A DNA stretch of 19,707 nucleotides from Methanobacteriota archaeon (GTDB lineage: Archaea; Thermoplasmatota; Poseidoniia; Poseidoniales; Poseidoniaceae). The notes beneath the pieces were generated by a model. It was not told the origin of the DNA and did not search any database. It was given only the letters and a program-made list of their open reading frames with translations. Positions within the stretch are counted from its first letter, which is position 1. Every line of letters begins with the position of its first letter. Positions 7,137 to 13,690 of this stretch are shown in pieces. A program made the translations under genes and the position numbers. The stretch is from NCBI GenBank assembly GCA_002707335.2, contig PAMN02000028.1, positions 1-19,707 of the forward strand, given 5' to 3'.

Positions 7137-9518
7137 CGTGAAACTATCAAGTAAATCGTCTTGAAGTTTAGTCTCATCGATTATCTTCCCTGAATCCTTA
7201 TTTTTTCTTCGCCGTACAGGTTTCCTCCGATTGGTTTTCTTAACATTATTCTCATTCTCTATTTTGTCGATAGAGGATGTTTCTATTTGGGTTTCGTCAT
7301 TATCCTTTTTCTGTAAGGTTTTCTTAACAGATTTTTTCTTGACCACACTTTCTTTTGCAGCTTTTTTTACGGTTTTCCGTTTGATTGGATTATTAGTCTC
7401 TATCAACCCCTCTACAGAAGATAATTTTTTTCGCTTCGTTTTCCTTACCTCAGTATTTCCATTTTCAGTACCTTTACTTGAAGTCCTTCGTATCTTCCTT
7501 TTACCTTCATTTGACACAGAGGTTAAATCTTTATTATCGCGGCTAATTTTCTTCTTTGTTGTAACCTTTGGTTCTTCGAAAAAATCATCTTCATCAAATT
7601 CGTTGGTAAAAGCATCAGGTAAATCTTCTTCAATATCGTAATCGTCATCGAAATCATCTTCTTCATAAACAATTTCTTCAGTTTGTGGTTGCTCATCTTC
7701 TTCAATATTAAGAGCAAATTTATCGATTCTTCTTCTGTAAAACAATCCAATAGACAGCAAAACCATTACAGCCAAAATTAAAACAAATGGATTCGTTATA
7801 ATGTCTATAATTCCATCTAGCGTTGTCTTATCAACGGTTTCTTCTTGATTCACATTGAATATAAGTGGCATACCATCGTTTCGCCATATGGAAATTCCAT
7901 CATCTTCTATTGAATCTCCAGTTATTAATACCGAAATTGGGTGAGATGGCGCCACCCAAGCGATTGATCCAGTTGTTGGTGTGGTTTGTTCCTGAATGGT
8001 TAAATTCAACGGATAAACAATATTGCTGTCAAAGGCAAATGACACAGATATTATGAAATTTATTTGAGTCACTGTATCTCCTTGTTTGATTCCTTGTAAG
8101 CCACTTTCTACAGAACAGAACACTTGTGCATCACCAAGTTCTCCCGTGGACAATTGTAATGATGATTCCCACGATGTTGTTAGTTCGCTTAATACGAGAT
8201 TTGAACAAATTGAAGATTCAAACATTTTTTCCTCATTAGTACTTATTATTTGATCTGTAGCCATTGAATTTCTAGATAGATTTCGAATATCACTAGAAAT
8301 CGAACTTGGTAGTGAAATTTTATCATGTATAGTCAAGCTTGATGGTGTGATATCAAGTGTAATCTTTCGTATCTTTGAAATATCCGGGTACAATGAACAA
8401 GGTGTTCCAACTGGTGCATCACACCCAAAATCATTATCCCAATCATCGTATATTCCATCTCCATCGTCATCGGCATCATATACATCAGGGATTTTGTCAT
8501 AATCGGAATCTACACCTGGCTGTAAATATCCATCAAAGAAGATATTTTTTTGATAGATTGCTATTTCTCCAGAATTCATTGCGACAAATATTTTATTGAG
8601 TCTGCCAAATTGATCGTCAATTATTTCGAAATCATATATTCTATGAAAGAACAAAGTTCTGTATTCCTCTTGTAAATTATCAAAGTTTAACGATATTATT
8701 CCTTTAGAGGTGTCATTTTCTACCGCTAAGTGTAAAACATTTCCATTCCTCGCAAAATTCAATTTAACAGCACCGTCATATCTAACCTCACCATTAATCG
8801 CACCAGCAAGGTTTCTTGAAACTACAACCCCTTTGTCTCCCACCAGGATATAATCTTGCCCATCAGGAGTCCATTTACAATCGATAACAGCCTCATTATC
8901 AAGGCTGCGATAAGTATCGACTAGAGTTCCATTCTGATGCCACAATGCGTACCTACCTGACTCATCTCCAGTGATTAAATATTCACCATCCCCTCTATAC
9001 TCTATGCAGGTAATTTCTACATGATGTACGCTATGTAGAGTATTTTTTACCGACATGTCAGAATAACGTAAGATCACAACGTCACCATCTTTACCAGGGG
9101 ATGCAATAAAATCACCGGATGGATGCCAAGAAATATCTTTGGAATTGTAATCAGAATATCCCTTTTTATCTAGTAATATTAGTTGATTAAGGTCTAAAAT
9201 ATTCAGAGTTTTAGGTTCTTGTACCGAATAAGCACGGTTTAGTGCCAAGAATTCACCTGTTTTAGAAGCTGATATATAAGAAACTCCGGGGATTTCAAAT
9301 GTTTTTACAACAGACTTATCATCTCTATCATATACAATTATTGCTCCATCATGAACAGCGACTATGTAGTCATTTGTAATTTCCAAATGCGTAGTTTCTG
9401 TCGCGCCCTCGCTAGTATTAACAGAATCTAAGTATGTCAAACCACTTGGTGTGGCAGTGACTAATCCAGATAATAGGGGTAATAAAATTAGTAAACAAAC
9501 CAATTTCGAACAACGCAT
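7110..9518 (-). CDS. Anchored beta-propeller protein with Asp-rich repeat and charged tails
   Basis: An 802-residue exported protein of unknown role. A signal peptide covers about residues 1-22 (LVCLLILLPLLSGLVTA). Residues about 40-325 hold WD40/PQQ-like blade repeats (for example DISWHPSGDFIAS, GDGEYLITGDESGRYALW), indicating a beta-propeller outside the membrane. A calcium-binding thrombospondin-3-like stretch (DSDYDKIPDVYDADDDGDGI, about 337-356) leads to a beta-rich region (about 380-560) with cysteines at 438 and 468. One transmembrane helix lies at about 574-594, followed by RRR. The cytoplasmic tail is first strongly acidic (about 606-650) and then Lys/Arg-rich (about 653-780). The signal peptide plus single helix predicts the propeller outside and the charged tail inside. 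Its 3' end overlaps mqnA by 18 bases. Its start faces mqnD divergently, so it interrupts the menaquinone genes. A surface receptor or sensor is possible but unproven. Confidence 0.85.
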   Translation of the reverse strand: MRCSKLVCLLILLPLLSGLVTATPSGLTYLDSVNTSEGATETTHLEITNDYIVAVHDGAIIVYDRDDKSVVKTFEIPGVSYISASKTGEFLALNRAYSVQEPKTLNILDLNQLILLDKKGYSDYNSKDISWHPSGDFIASPGKDGDVVILRYSDMSVKNTLHSVHHVEITCIEYRGDGEYLITGDESGRYALWHQNGTLVDTYRSLDNEAVIDCKWTPDGQDYILVGDKGVVVSRNLAGAINGEVRYDGAVKLNFARNGNVLHLAVENDTSKGIISLNFDNLQEEYRTLFFHRIYDFEIIDDQFGRLNKIFVAMNSGEIAIYQKNIFFDGYLQPGVDSDYDKIPDVYDADDDGDGIYDDWDNDFGCDAPVGTPCSLYPDISKIRKITLDITPSSLTIHDKISLPSSISSDIRNLSRNSMATDQIISTNEEKMFESSICSNLVLSELTTSWESSLQLSTGELGDAQVFCSVESGLQGIKQGDTVTQINFIISVSFAFDSNIVYPLNLTIQEQTTPTTGSIAWVAPSHPISVLITGDSIEDDGISIWRNDGMPLIFNVNQEETVDKTTLDGIIDIITNPFVLILAVMVLLSIGLFYRRRIDKFALNIEEDEQPQTEEIVYEEDDFDDDYDIEEDLPDAFTNEFDEDDFFEEPKVTTKKKISRDNKDLTSVSNEGKRKIRRTSSKGTENGNTEVRKTKRKKLSSVEGLIETNNPIKRKTVKKAAKESVVKKKSVKKTLQKKDNDETQIETSSIDKIENENNVKKTNRRKPVRRRKNKDSGKIIDETKLQDDLLDSFTKKESPGED

Positions 9519-9645
9519 GAGCCCGCCCCATTCCGCCCATCACAAACCAATTTGAAAGCATGTCGGAATAAAACATTCATTCCTGTATCACCTCATGGGT
9601 ATTCACACAGCGTTAAGTACTGATGTTAGGAGGTATTTTCATACA
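9519..9645. promoter_or_regulatory. Divergent promoter/leader region before mqnD
   Basis: This 127-base gap separates the propeller gene (minus) from mqnD (plus). A GGAAT/ATTCC inverted repeat at 9565-9583 encloses the AT-rich core AATAAAACATT, a weak TATA candidate in either direction. A strong ribosome-binding sequence, AGGAGGT, sits at 9628-9634. On the minus strand the start is preceded by a G-rich stretch (GGGGCGGGCTC). The assignments are by eye. Confidence 0.3.
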
Positions 9646-10542
9646 ATGGTATGTGGGATGAACATGAGTGGAGAATTAGCAAGGGATGAAGAAGGTAATC
9701 TGATAGTTAGAATTGGGCACTCTCCAGACCCTGATGATGCATTCATGTTCCATGCGCTTACTACCAACGCATTTCCTACTCCAGGGTATAAATTTGTACA
9801 CGAACTTCAAGATATTGAGACACTTAATCATAGAGCCATGAATAAAGATTTGGAAGTATCAGCTGTTAGCATACATGCTTACCCGGAAATTTCAAATGAC
9901 TACGCTCTGATGAACTGTGGTGCTTCCATGGGGGAAGGTTATGGCCCAATGATCGTTGCAAAATCCGGAGTTAGTATGGAAGAAGTTAAGAAAAATCCAA
10001 TAGCAGTTCCAGGTCTAAAAACTAGTGCCTATTTAGGAATTAAGTTATGCTGGGGTGACCTGCAATATGAAGTAGTGCCCTTTGATGAAATAATACCAAA
10101 AATACTCTCGGATGAATATCTATCGGGGCTAATAATACATGAAGGTCAATTAACATATGTCGATCATGATTTAGATGTTCTAGTGGATTTAGGTAAGTGG
10201 TGGAATAATTTGACAGACGGATTGCCAATGCCACTTGGCGGAAATGTAGTAAGAAGGGATTTAGGAGAAAAAGTGATGGAAGACATAACAAAATATACCA
10301 AGAAAAGTATAGAATTTGCAATATCTAATCCTAGTGAAGCACTCGAATTTGCAAAAAAATGGGGCAGAGGAATTGATGACGAAACAAACCAGAAATTCGT
10401 CACTATGTACGTCAATGAACGTACGATAGATTACAAAAAAGAAGGAAGAGATTCTATCAGAAAATTTATTTCCGAAGGCCAGAGGATAGGACTAATTCGA
10501 AATGACTTCGACACAAATTCAATGAAATTCATTGGCGAATAG
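9646..10542 (+). CDS. mqnD: 1,4-dihydroxy-6-naphthoate synthase
   Basis: MqnD converts cyclic dehypoxanthine futalosine, the MqnC product, to 1,4-dihydroxy-6-naphthoate in menaquinone synthesis. It has a periplasmic-binding-like fold related to MqnA. The hallmark RIGHSPDPDDAFMFHAL lies at about residues 22-38, followed by the conserved blocks ISAVSIHAYPEI-like (EVSAVSIHAYPE), SMGEGYGPMIVA, VPGLKTSAYLGI and LIIHEGQLTY. The frame is open from an ATG at 9595, but ATG 9646 is chosen because AGGAGGT lies at 9628-9634. The 11-base spacer is long for this genome, so ATG 9658 or 9664 are possible. The protein is 298 residues from 9646, a normal family length. It is separated from mqnE-mqnA by the opposing propeller gene and leads a plus-strand series; the DOHH-like gene starts eight bases after its stop. 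Confidence 0.92.
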   Translation: MVCGMNMSGELARDEEGNLIVRIGHSPDPDDAFMFHALTTNAFPTPGYKFVHELQDIETLNHRAMNKDLEVSAVSIHAYPEISNDYALMNCGASMGEGYGPMIVAKSGVSMEEVKKNPIAVPGLKTSAYLGIKLCWGDLQYEVVPFDEIIPKILSDEYLSGLIIHEGQLTYVDHDLDVLVDLGKWWNNLTDGLPMPLGGNVVRRDLGEKVMEDITKYTKKSIEFAISNPSEALEFAKKWGRGIDDETNQKFVTMYVNERTIDYKKEGRDSIRKFISEGQRIGLIRNDFDTNSMKFIGE

Positions 10543-10553
10543 GTGATTTTTTG
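10541..10553 (+). promoter_or_regulatory. Stop-coupled ribosome-binding site with TTG start
   Basis: The mqnD stop TAG runs directly into AGGTGAT, a perfect complement to the archaeal 16S 3' end (AUCACCU), and a TTG start follows GGTG after five bases. This decides the start of the DOHH-like gene despite the weak TTG codon, and predicts translational coupling to mqnD. Confidence 0.65.
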
Positions 10554-11024
10554 AACAACAGAAGTTCGAAACCTGATGTTTCTGAATATGGAAGTGTAGA
10601 TCCAGCACCACCTTCAAAGATTCAAGATATTGCTAGATTGGAATCAATTCTAGTAGATGAAAATACGCGAATGTTTGAAAGAATGCGAGTAGTATTCTCA
10701 TTACGGAATATAAATTCCAGTGAATCAATCGACGCACTAAGTCAAGGATTCAAATCCCAGAGCGCATTATTGCGTCATGAGATTGCTTACGTTATGGGCC
10801 AAATGCAGAACAACCATGCACTGCCGATTCTGGAGGATGTGCTTTCTGATGAAAATGAGCACGTGATGGTAAGGCATGAAGCCGCTGAAGCATTAGGTGC
10901 TATTGGTGATATTAAAGCAAAAAATACTCTAGAAATGTATCTCGATCACAACTTGCCTGAAATATCCGAATCATGTGAAGTCGCATTAGATTTACTATCA
11001 CATCATAACTCAGATTTAGTTTGA
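10551..11024 (+). CDS. Half-length deoxyhypusine hydroxylase-like HEAT-repeat protein
   Basis: A 157-residue all-helical HEAT-repeat protein. The segment from about residue 26 to 150 follows, block by block, the N-terminal half of eukaryotic deoxyhypusine hydroxylase as I remember it. The matching blocks are a first repeat ending VFSLRNI, then SALLRHEIAYVMGQMQ, ALPILEDVL, VMVRHEAAEALGAIGD, and a last repeat ending SCEVALDLL. His76-Glu77 and His109-Glu110 are 33 residues apart, as are the iron-ligand pairs His56-Glu57 and His89-Glu90 of human DOHH. The eukaryotic enzyme has two such halves that together hold a di-iron centre, so a homodimer here could rebuild the site (inference). The likely substrate would be deoxyhypusine-aIF5A. 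Generic HEAT/PBS-lyase proteins share the RHEAAEALG motif and remain the alternative. The gene is probably cotranscribed with mqnD and lies upstream of priS. Confidence 0.7.
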   Translation: MNNRSSKPDVSEYGSVDPAPPSKIQDIARLESILVDENTRMFERMRVVFSLRNINSSESIDALSQGFKSQSALLRHEIAYVMGQMQNNHALPILEDVLSDENEHVMVRHEAAEALGAIGDIKAKNTLEMYLDHNLPEISESCEVALDLLSHHNSDLV

Positions 11025-11078
11025 TGCACATACACATTCAAAGACTATGTCCTTCTAGCAAGGAACGAGGCGGGGACA

Positions 11079-11282
11079 ATGCCACACGACCATATCGAAC
11101 TAGCACAAACACCTAATGGTGAATTAGGCCCTCGATGCAAAGGTTGTGGTGTCAGACTCACTTTTGGTGAAGCAATGGTCGTAGACCGCGACTATTATTG
11201 CTGGGAGCACTATGTTCAATTAACAGGTGCGGACACTGCAACTGTCGAAATCGTACGAGAGACCCGTTTCTGGAAAGAGTGA
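11079..11282 (+). CDS. Small zinc-finger-like protein
   Basis: A 67-residue protein with a likely single zinc site: Cys20-x2-Cys23-x17-Cys41-x2-His44 in RCKGCGVRL...YYCWEHY. The arrangement resembles one half of a LIM domain or a treble-clef knuckle. There are no transmembrane segments. The ATG is preceded by a G-rich sequence (GAGGCGGGGACA). The gene is plus-strand and lies 42 bases before priS, in the same direction, so it may share its transcript. I do not recognise the family. A nucleic-acid or protein-binding adaptor is possible, but nothing in the sequence settles it. Confidence 0.75.
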   Translation: MPHDHIELAQTPNGELGPRCKGCGVRLTFGEAMVVDRDYYCWEHYVQLTGADTATVEIVRETRFWKE

Positions 11283-11324
11283 AGGTTCAAAGTATTCCAG
11301 CAATCCCGTAGGATTTGGGGAACT

Positions 11325-12518
11325 ATGTCAGGCTGGGCTAAATTTGCACATAGATTCACTCAGTACTATAGGACTGCTCCATTGTGGTCTCCCCCGAGGT
11401 TGAGAAGTAGAGAATGGATGTTCATACCATTTGGGCCTGCAAAACCTATTAGACACAAGGGATTTTCAGATATTAATGAAGTTCGTAATTTTGTCTGTAA
11501 TAGCCCTTTCCACTCTTGTTTTTATTCAACTGCTTACTGGAAAAATCCACATCAATTGAAAATGGCAGATAAGGGTTGGTTAGGAGCAGACCTTATTTTT
11601 GACCTAGATGGAGACCATTTGCCAGGTGTAACCGATAGGGATTTTCCTGGCATGATTGAGGTTATTCAAGAACAAGCGTGGTCGCTTTGGAATGACTTCT
11701 TAGAACCCGATTTTGGGTTTAAGCAAGAATATCTGCAGGTAACATTTTCTGGACACAGAGGATTCCACTTACACTATAGAGACCCTAAATATTTTCATTT
11801 AGATTCAGAGGCCAGACGTGAACTAGTTAGCCATATCAGAGGAGAAGGCGTAGAGGTGACTGACGTTCTATCACGTTCAAATCAACCTAACGCAGTAGGT
11901 TGGCCAAAAAGAATCAATAGCGGAATCAGTTCAATAGTTTCTAAGTTGGATGCAATATATGCTGGTGATACAAAATTGCTAACAACTATGACGAATAATT
12001 TGCAAGAAATGTTAGATAGAGAGGGAATAAGAGGACTTCGTGGAAAAGCTAGTGTTGAGAAACTTTCGGAATTAATGCAAGCAGAAGGACGCAGGGAAAG
12101 AGTACTAGATGGCAGATTATCTGCATTAAACAACCATGCATTGCTATTTCAAAATATCTTGCGTGCAGATTCTGGCGTAGTTTTGGGCAGCGCTGGAGAA
12201 ACAGACGAAGTTGTAACTATAGATACGAGAAGACAAATCAGATGGCCTGGGTCTTTACATGGGAAATGTGGGCTGAGAGTAACGGAATTGCCACTAAGTA
12301 GATTAGATCCTGATTCATCAAATTCCTTCGATTGTCTTTCCGAGGGCATCGCTTTGTCCCGTGAGAAAGAATACGAGTTAGAAATTACGGCTGAAGACGT
12401 GGTCGCTAGATTCGATGACCGACTAATCGAAGCAACAATAGGGGACGAGCTAACTATTCATGAAGCAGGGGCTACATTCCTAATTTTGAAGGGATGGGCT
12501 AGATTTTCTGATAAATAA
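11325..12518 (+). CDS. priS: DNA primase catalytic small subunit
   Basis: Archaeal/eukaryal-type primase small subunit, which makes RNA or DNA primers with the large subunit PriL for chromosomal replication. The protein has 397 residues. Catalytic Asp93 and Asp95 lie in LIFDLDGDHLP; the SGHRGFH nucleotide-binding motif is at 142-148; the third acidic ligand, Asp300, precedes the segment RWPGSLHGKCGL (306-317). The basic stretch NAVGWPKR is at about 189-196. The Cys/His zinc knuckle that follows DxD in Pyrococcus-type PriS is absent; only scattered cysteines (58, 65, 315, 337) exist, as in the halophile-like lineage of the family. ATG 11325 is preceded by GGGG with a short spacer. It follows the small zinc-finger gene and precedes the proline-rich gene on the same strand. 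priL is not in the window. Confidence 0.93.
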   Translation: MSGWAKFAHRFTQYYRTAPLWSPPRLRSREWMFIPFGPAKPIRHKGFSDINEVRNFVCNSPFHSCFYSTAYWKNPHQLKMADKGWLGADLIFDLDGDHLPGVTDRDFPGMIEVIQEQAWSLWNDFLEPDFGFKQEYLQVTFSGHRGFHLHYRDPKYFHLDSEARRELVSHIRGEGVEVTDVLSRSNQPNAVGWPKRINSGISSIVSKLDAIYAGDTKLLTTMTNNLQEMLDREGIRGLRGKASVEKLSELMQAEGRRERVLDGRLSALNNHALLFQNILRADSGVVLGSAGETDEVVTIDTRRQIRWPGSLHGKCGLRVTELPLSRLDPDSSNSFDCLSEGIALSREKEYELEITAEDVVARFDDRLIEATIGDELTIHEAGATFLILKGWARFSDK

Positions 12519-12531
12519 TTCGTAAATTATT
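12514..12531. repeat. AT-rich inverted repeat at the priS stop
   Basis: AATAATT (12514-12520) and AATTATT (12525-12531) form a perfect 7-base inverted repeat around CGTA, and it includes the priS stop codon. The right arm continues into ATGTTAAT, making this the best TATA-like patch upstream of the proline-rich gene. It may be an operator, part of a promoter, or simply AT-rich intergenic sequence. Confidence 0.35.
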
Positions 12532-12566
12532 ATGTTAATCTATGGCAATGTTCAAGACTAGGTTAC

Positions 12567-12590
12567 TGTCCACCTAATATGAGGTGGATA
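12567..12590 (+). promoter_or_regulatory. Hairpin that pairs with the Shine-Dalgarno of the proline-rich gene
   Basis: TCCACCT (12569-12575) is the exact reverse complement of AGGTGGA (12582-12588) with a six-base AATATG loop, and the stem extends by a G-U and a T-A pair. The right arm is the GAGGTG ribosome-binding site that lies six bases before GTG 12593. If the leader is transcribed, the hairpin would hide the site, giving a structural switch (thermosensor, protein-binding or autoregulation). The pairing is seen directly; the regulatory role is inference. Confidence 0.45.
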
Positions 12591-12592
12591 CT

Positions 12593-13681
12593 GTGGGGCT
12601 AGGTAAAAAGAAGAAGAAAGGTACTGAAATGCCACCACCACCAGGTATGCCGCTACCTCCAATGCCTCCGCCGCCCGGAATGCCACTACCTGTAAATCCC
12701 CCTGCTCCGGCACAACCAATTCAACCTGCGCCATTGCCTATTCCGGCTCCTATTCCGGCTCCAATTCCGGTGCCTACAGAGGCCAACCCTATCACGGAAC
12801 AACCTCCAAATCCGCAAGTAATGCCTATTCCAACAGCGCCGGTGCAAGAAACTCCTGCACCTGCTCCATCTGATGAAGAGACTGGTTATTCTGGCCTTTA
12901 CGCAAAGAAGAGTGGGAAACCTCTGAAACAAGTTTATGGCCACATAGACCGAATAAGCCATGGTGAGATAGGCAGTCTTTTAGACCGATATTCGGACAGG
13001 TTCGGACATGAATTAGACCGCGATATTATAGTGATGCGTAAGGAAGAACGTGAAGAAAAAGCGGCAGAGATTAGAGACTCGCCAACAGTTCAATTACTTA
13101 ATCAAGAAGAAGAGGAAGAACCCCTGCATGATGGAGACACTCTTGTTGAATTACATTCACAATTAGGCATAATTGAAAGTGAATTAAGGCGTCTAAAGCC
13201 TGAATACCAGGCGGCCAAGTCAGAAGGGGACAGGGAAGTTCTTCGCGAATTGAAACCAATGCTTCAAGAATTGATGTCTGAAAGAAAATTGTTGAAAGGA
13301 ATTATTTCTGGAGAGATCGACATAAGTGAATTAAATCCTGACGATTCTAATGATGAAGATGAATATGAGGGTGAATACGAAGAAACACATGAAGAAGATG
13401 TCGATTCGGACGACATATTCCTTTCATTTGTTGAAATTGTTGACAACCTGTTGGGAAGCAATCTCCCCGAAGATGCAATTAACGAATTTACAGAATCGGA
13501 TGGATTTGAAATTTACAAGGAAGTTGGTTCAAGTCCAGAAAGTGCCAGTGAGGAACTTCGATCTGAATTCTTCAGAGTAGTGGACTCCTTACTTGGAGGA
13601 ATGCCTGAAGAAGCCGTAGAAGAGTTTGTTCAATCTCCAGATTTCGACATATACCGTACAATTGGTGGAATGTATAACTGA
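12593..13681 (+). CDS. Proline-rich, acidic protein with duplicated C-terminal motif
   Basis: A 362-residue cytosolic protein that I do not recognise. Order of regions: a lysine cluster (KKKKK) near the start; a long Pro/Ala/Met-rich disordered stretch (about 13-93); a region starting GYSGLYAKK (about 98-145); a charged probable coiled coil (about 180-240); a Glu/Asp-rich linker (about 248-275); and two copies of one motif, FVEIVDNLLGSNLPEDAINE (about 279-298, continuing to FEIYKEVG) and FRVVDSLLGGMPEEAVEEFV (about 327-346, continuing to FDIYRTIG). The motif reads VDxLLGxxPExAxxEFxxSxxFxIYxxxG. GTG 12593 is chosen because GAGGTG sits six bases before it; the GTG at 12584 lies inside that site. 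The membrane-protein gene starts nine bases downstream through a stop-coupled ribosome-binding site, so the two products may act together. Confidence 0.8.
   Translation: MGLGKKKKKGTEMPPPPGMPLPPMPPPPGMPLPVNPPAPAQPIQPAPLPIPAPIPAPIPVPTEANPITEQPPNPQVMPIPTAPVQETPAPAPSDEETGYSGLYAKKSGKPLKQVYGHIDRISHGEIGSLLDRYSDRFGHELDRDIIVMRKEEREEKAAEIRDSPTVQLLNQEEEEEPLHDGDTLVELHSQLGIIESELRRLKPEYQAAKSEGDREVLRELKPMLQELMSERKLLKGIISGEIDISELNPDDSNDEDEYEGEYEETHEEDVDSDDIFLSFVEIVDNLLGSNLPEDAINEFTESDGFEIYKEVGSSPESASEELRSEFFRVVDSLLGGMPEEAVEEFVQSPDFDIYRTIGGMYN
12739..12774 (+). repeat. Three tandem 12-base units in the proline-rich coding region
   Basis: TATTCCGGCTCC occurs twice exactly (12739-12750, 12751-12762) and a third time with three changes (AATTCCGGTGCC, 12763-12774). 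The units encode the Pro/Ala/Ile tetrapeptides PIPA. The identical codons suggest recent expansion by slippage, so the length may vary between strains. Confidence 0.7.
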
Positions 13682-13690
13682 GGTGACATA

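Noticed and set aside
7231..7641. Plus-strand open frame rich in Phe, Ser and Leu
   Set aside because: It is the antisense reading of the Lys/Glu/Asp-rich tail of the propeller gene; such low-complexity tails keep the opposite strand open. No ribosome-binding site or homology was seen.
9595..9645. Upstream ATG as the mqnD start
   Set aside because: It would place the AGGAGGT site inside the gene and add a tail not typical of MqnD; the sequence before 9595 has no comparable ribosome-binding site.
10746..10758. tRNA T-loop-like sequence GGATTCAAATCCC
   Set aside because: It lies inside the well-supported HEAT-repeat gene, and no acceptor or anticodon stem is found around it.
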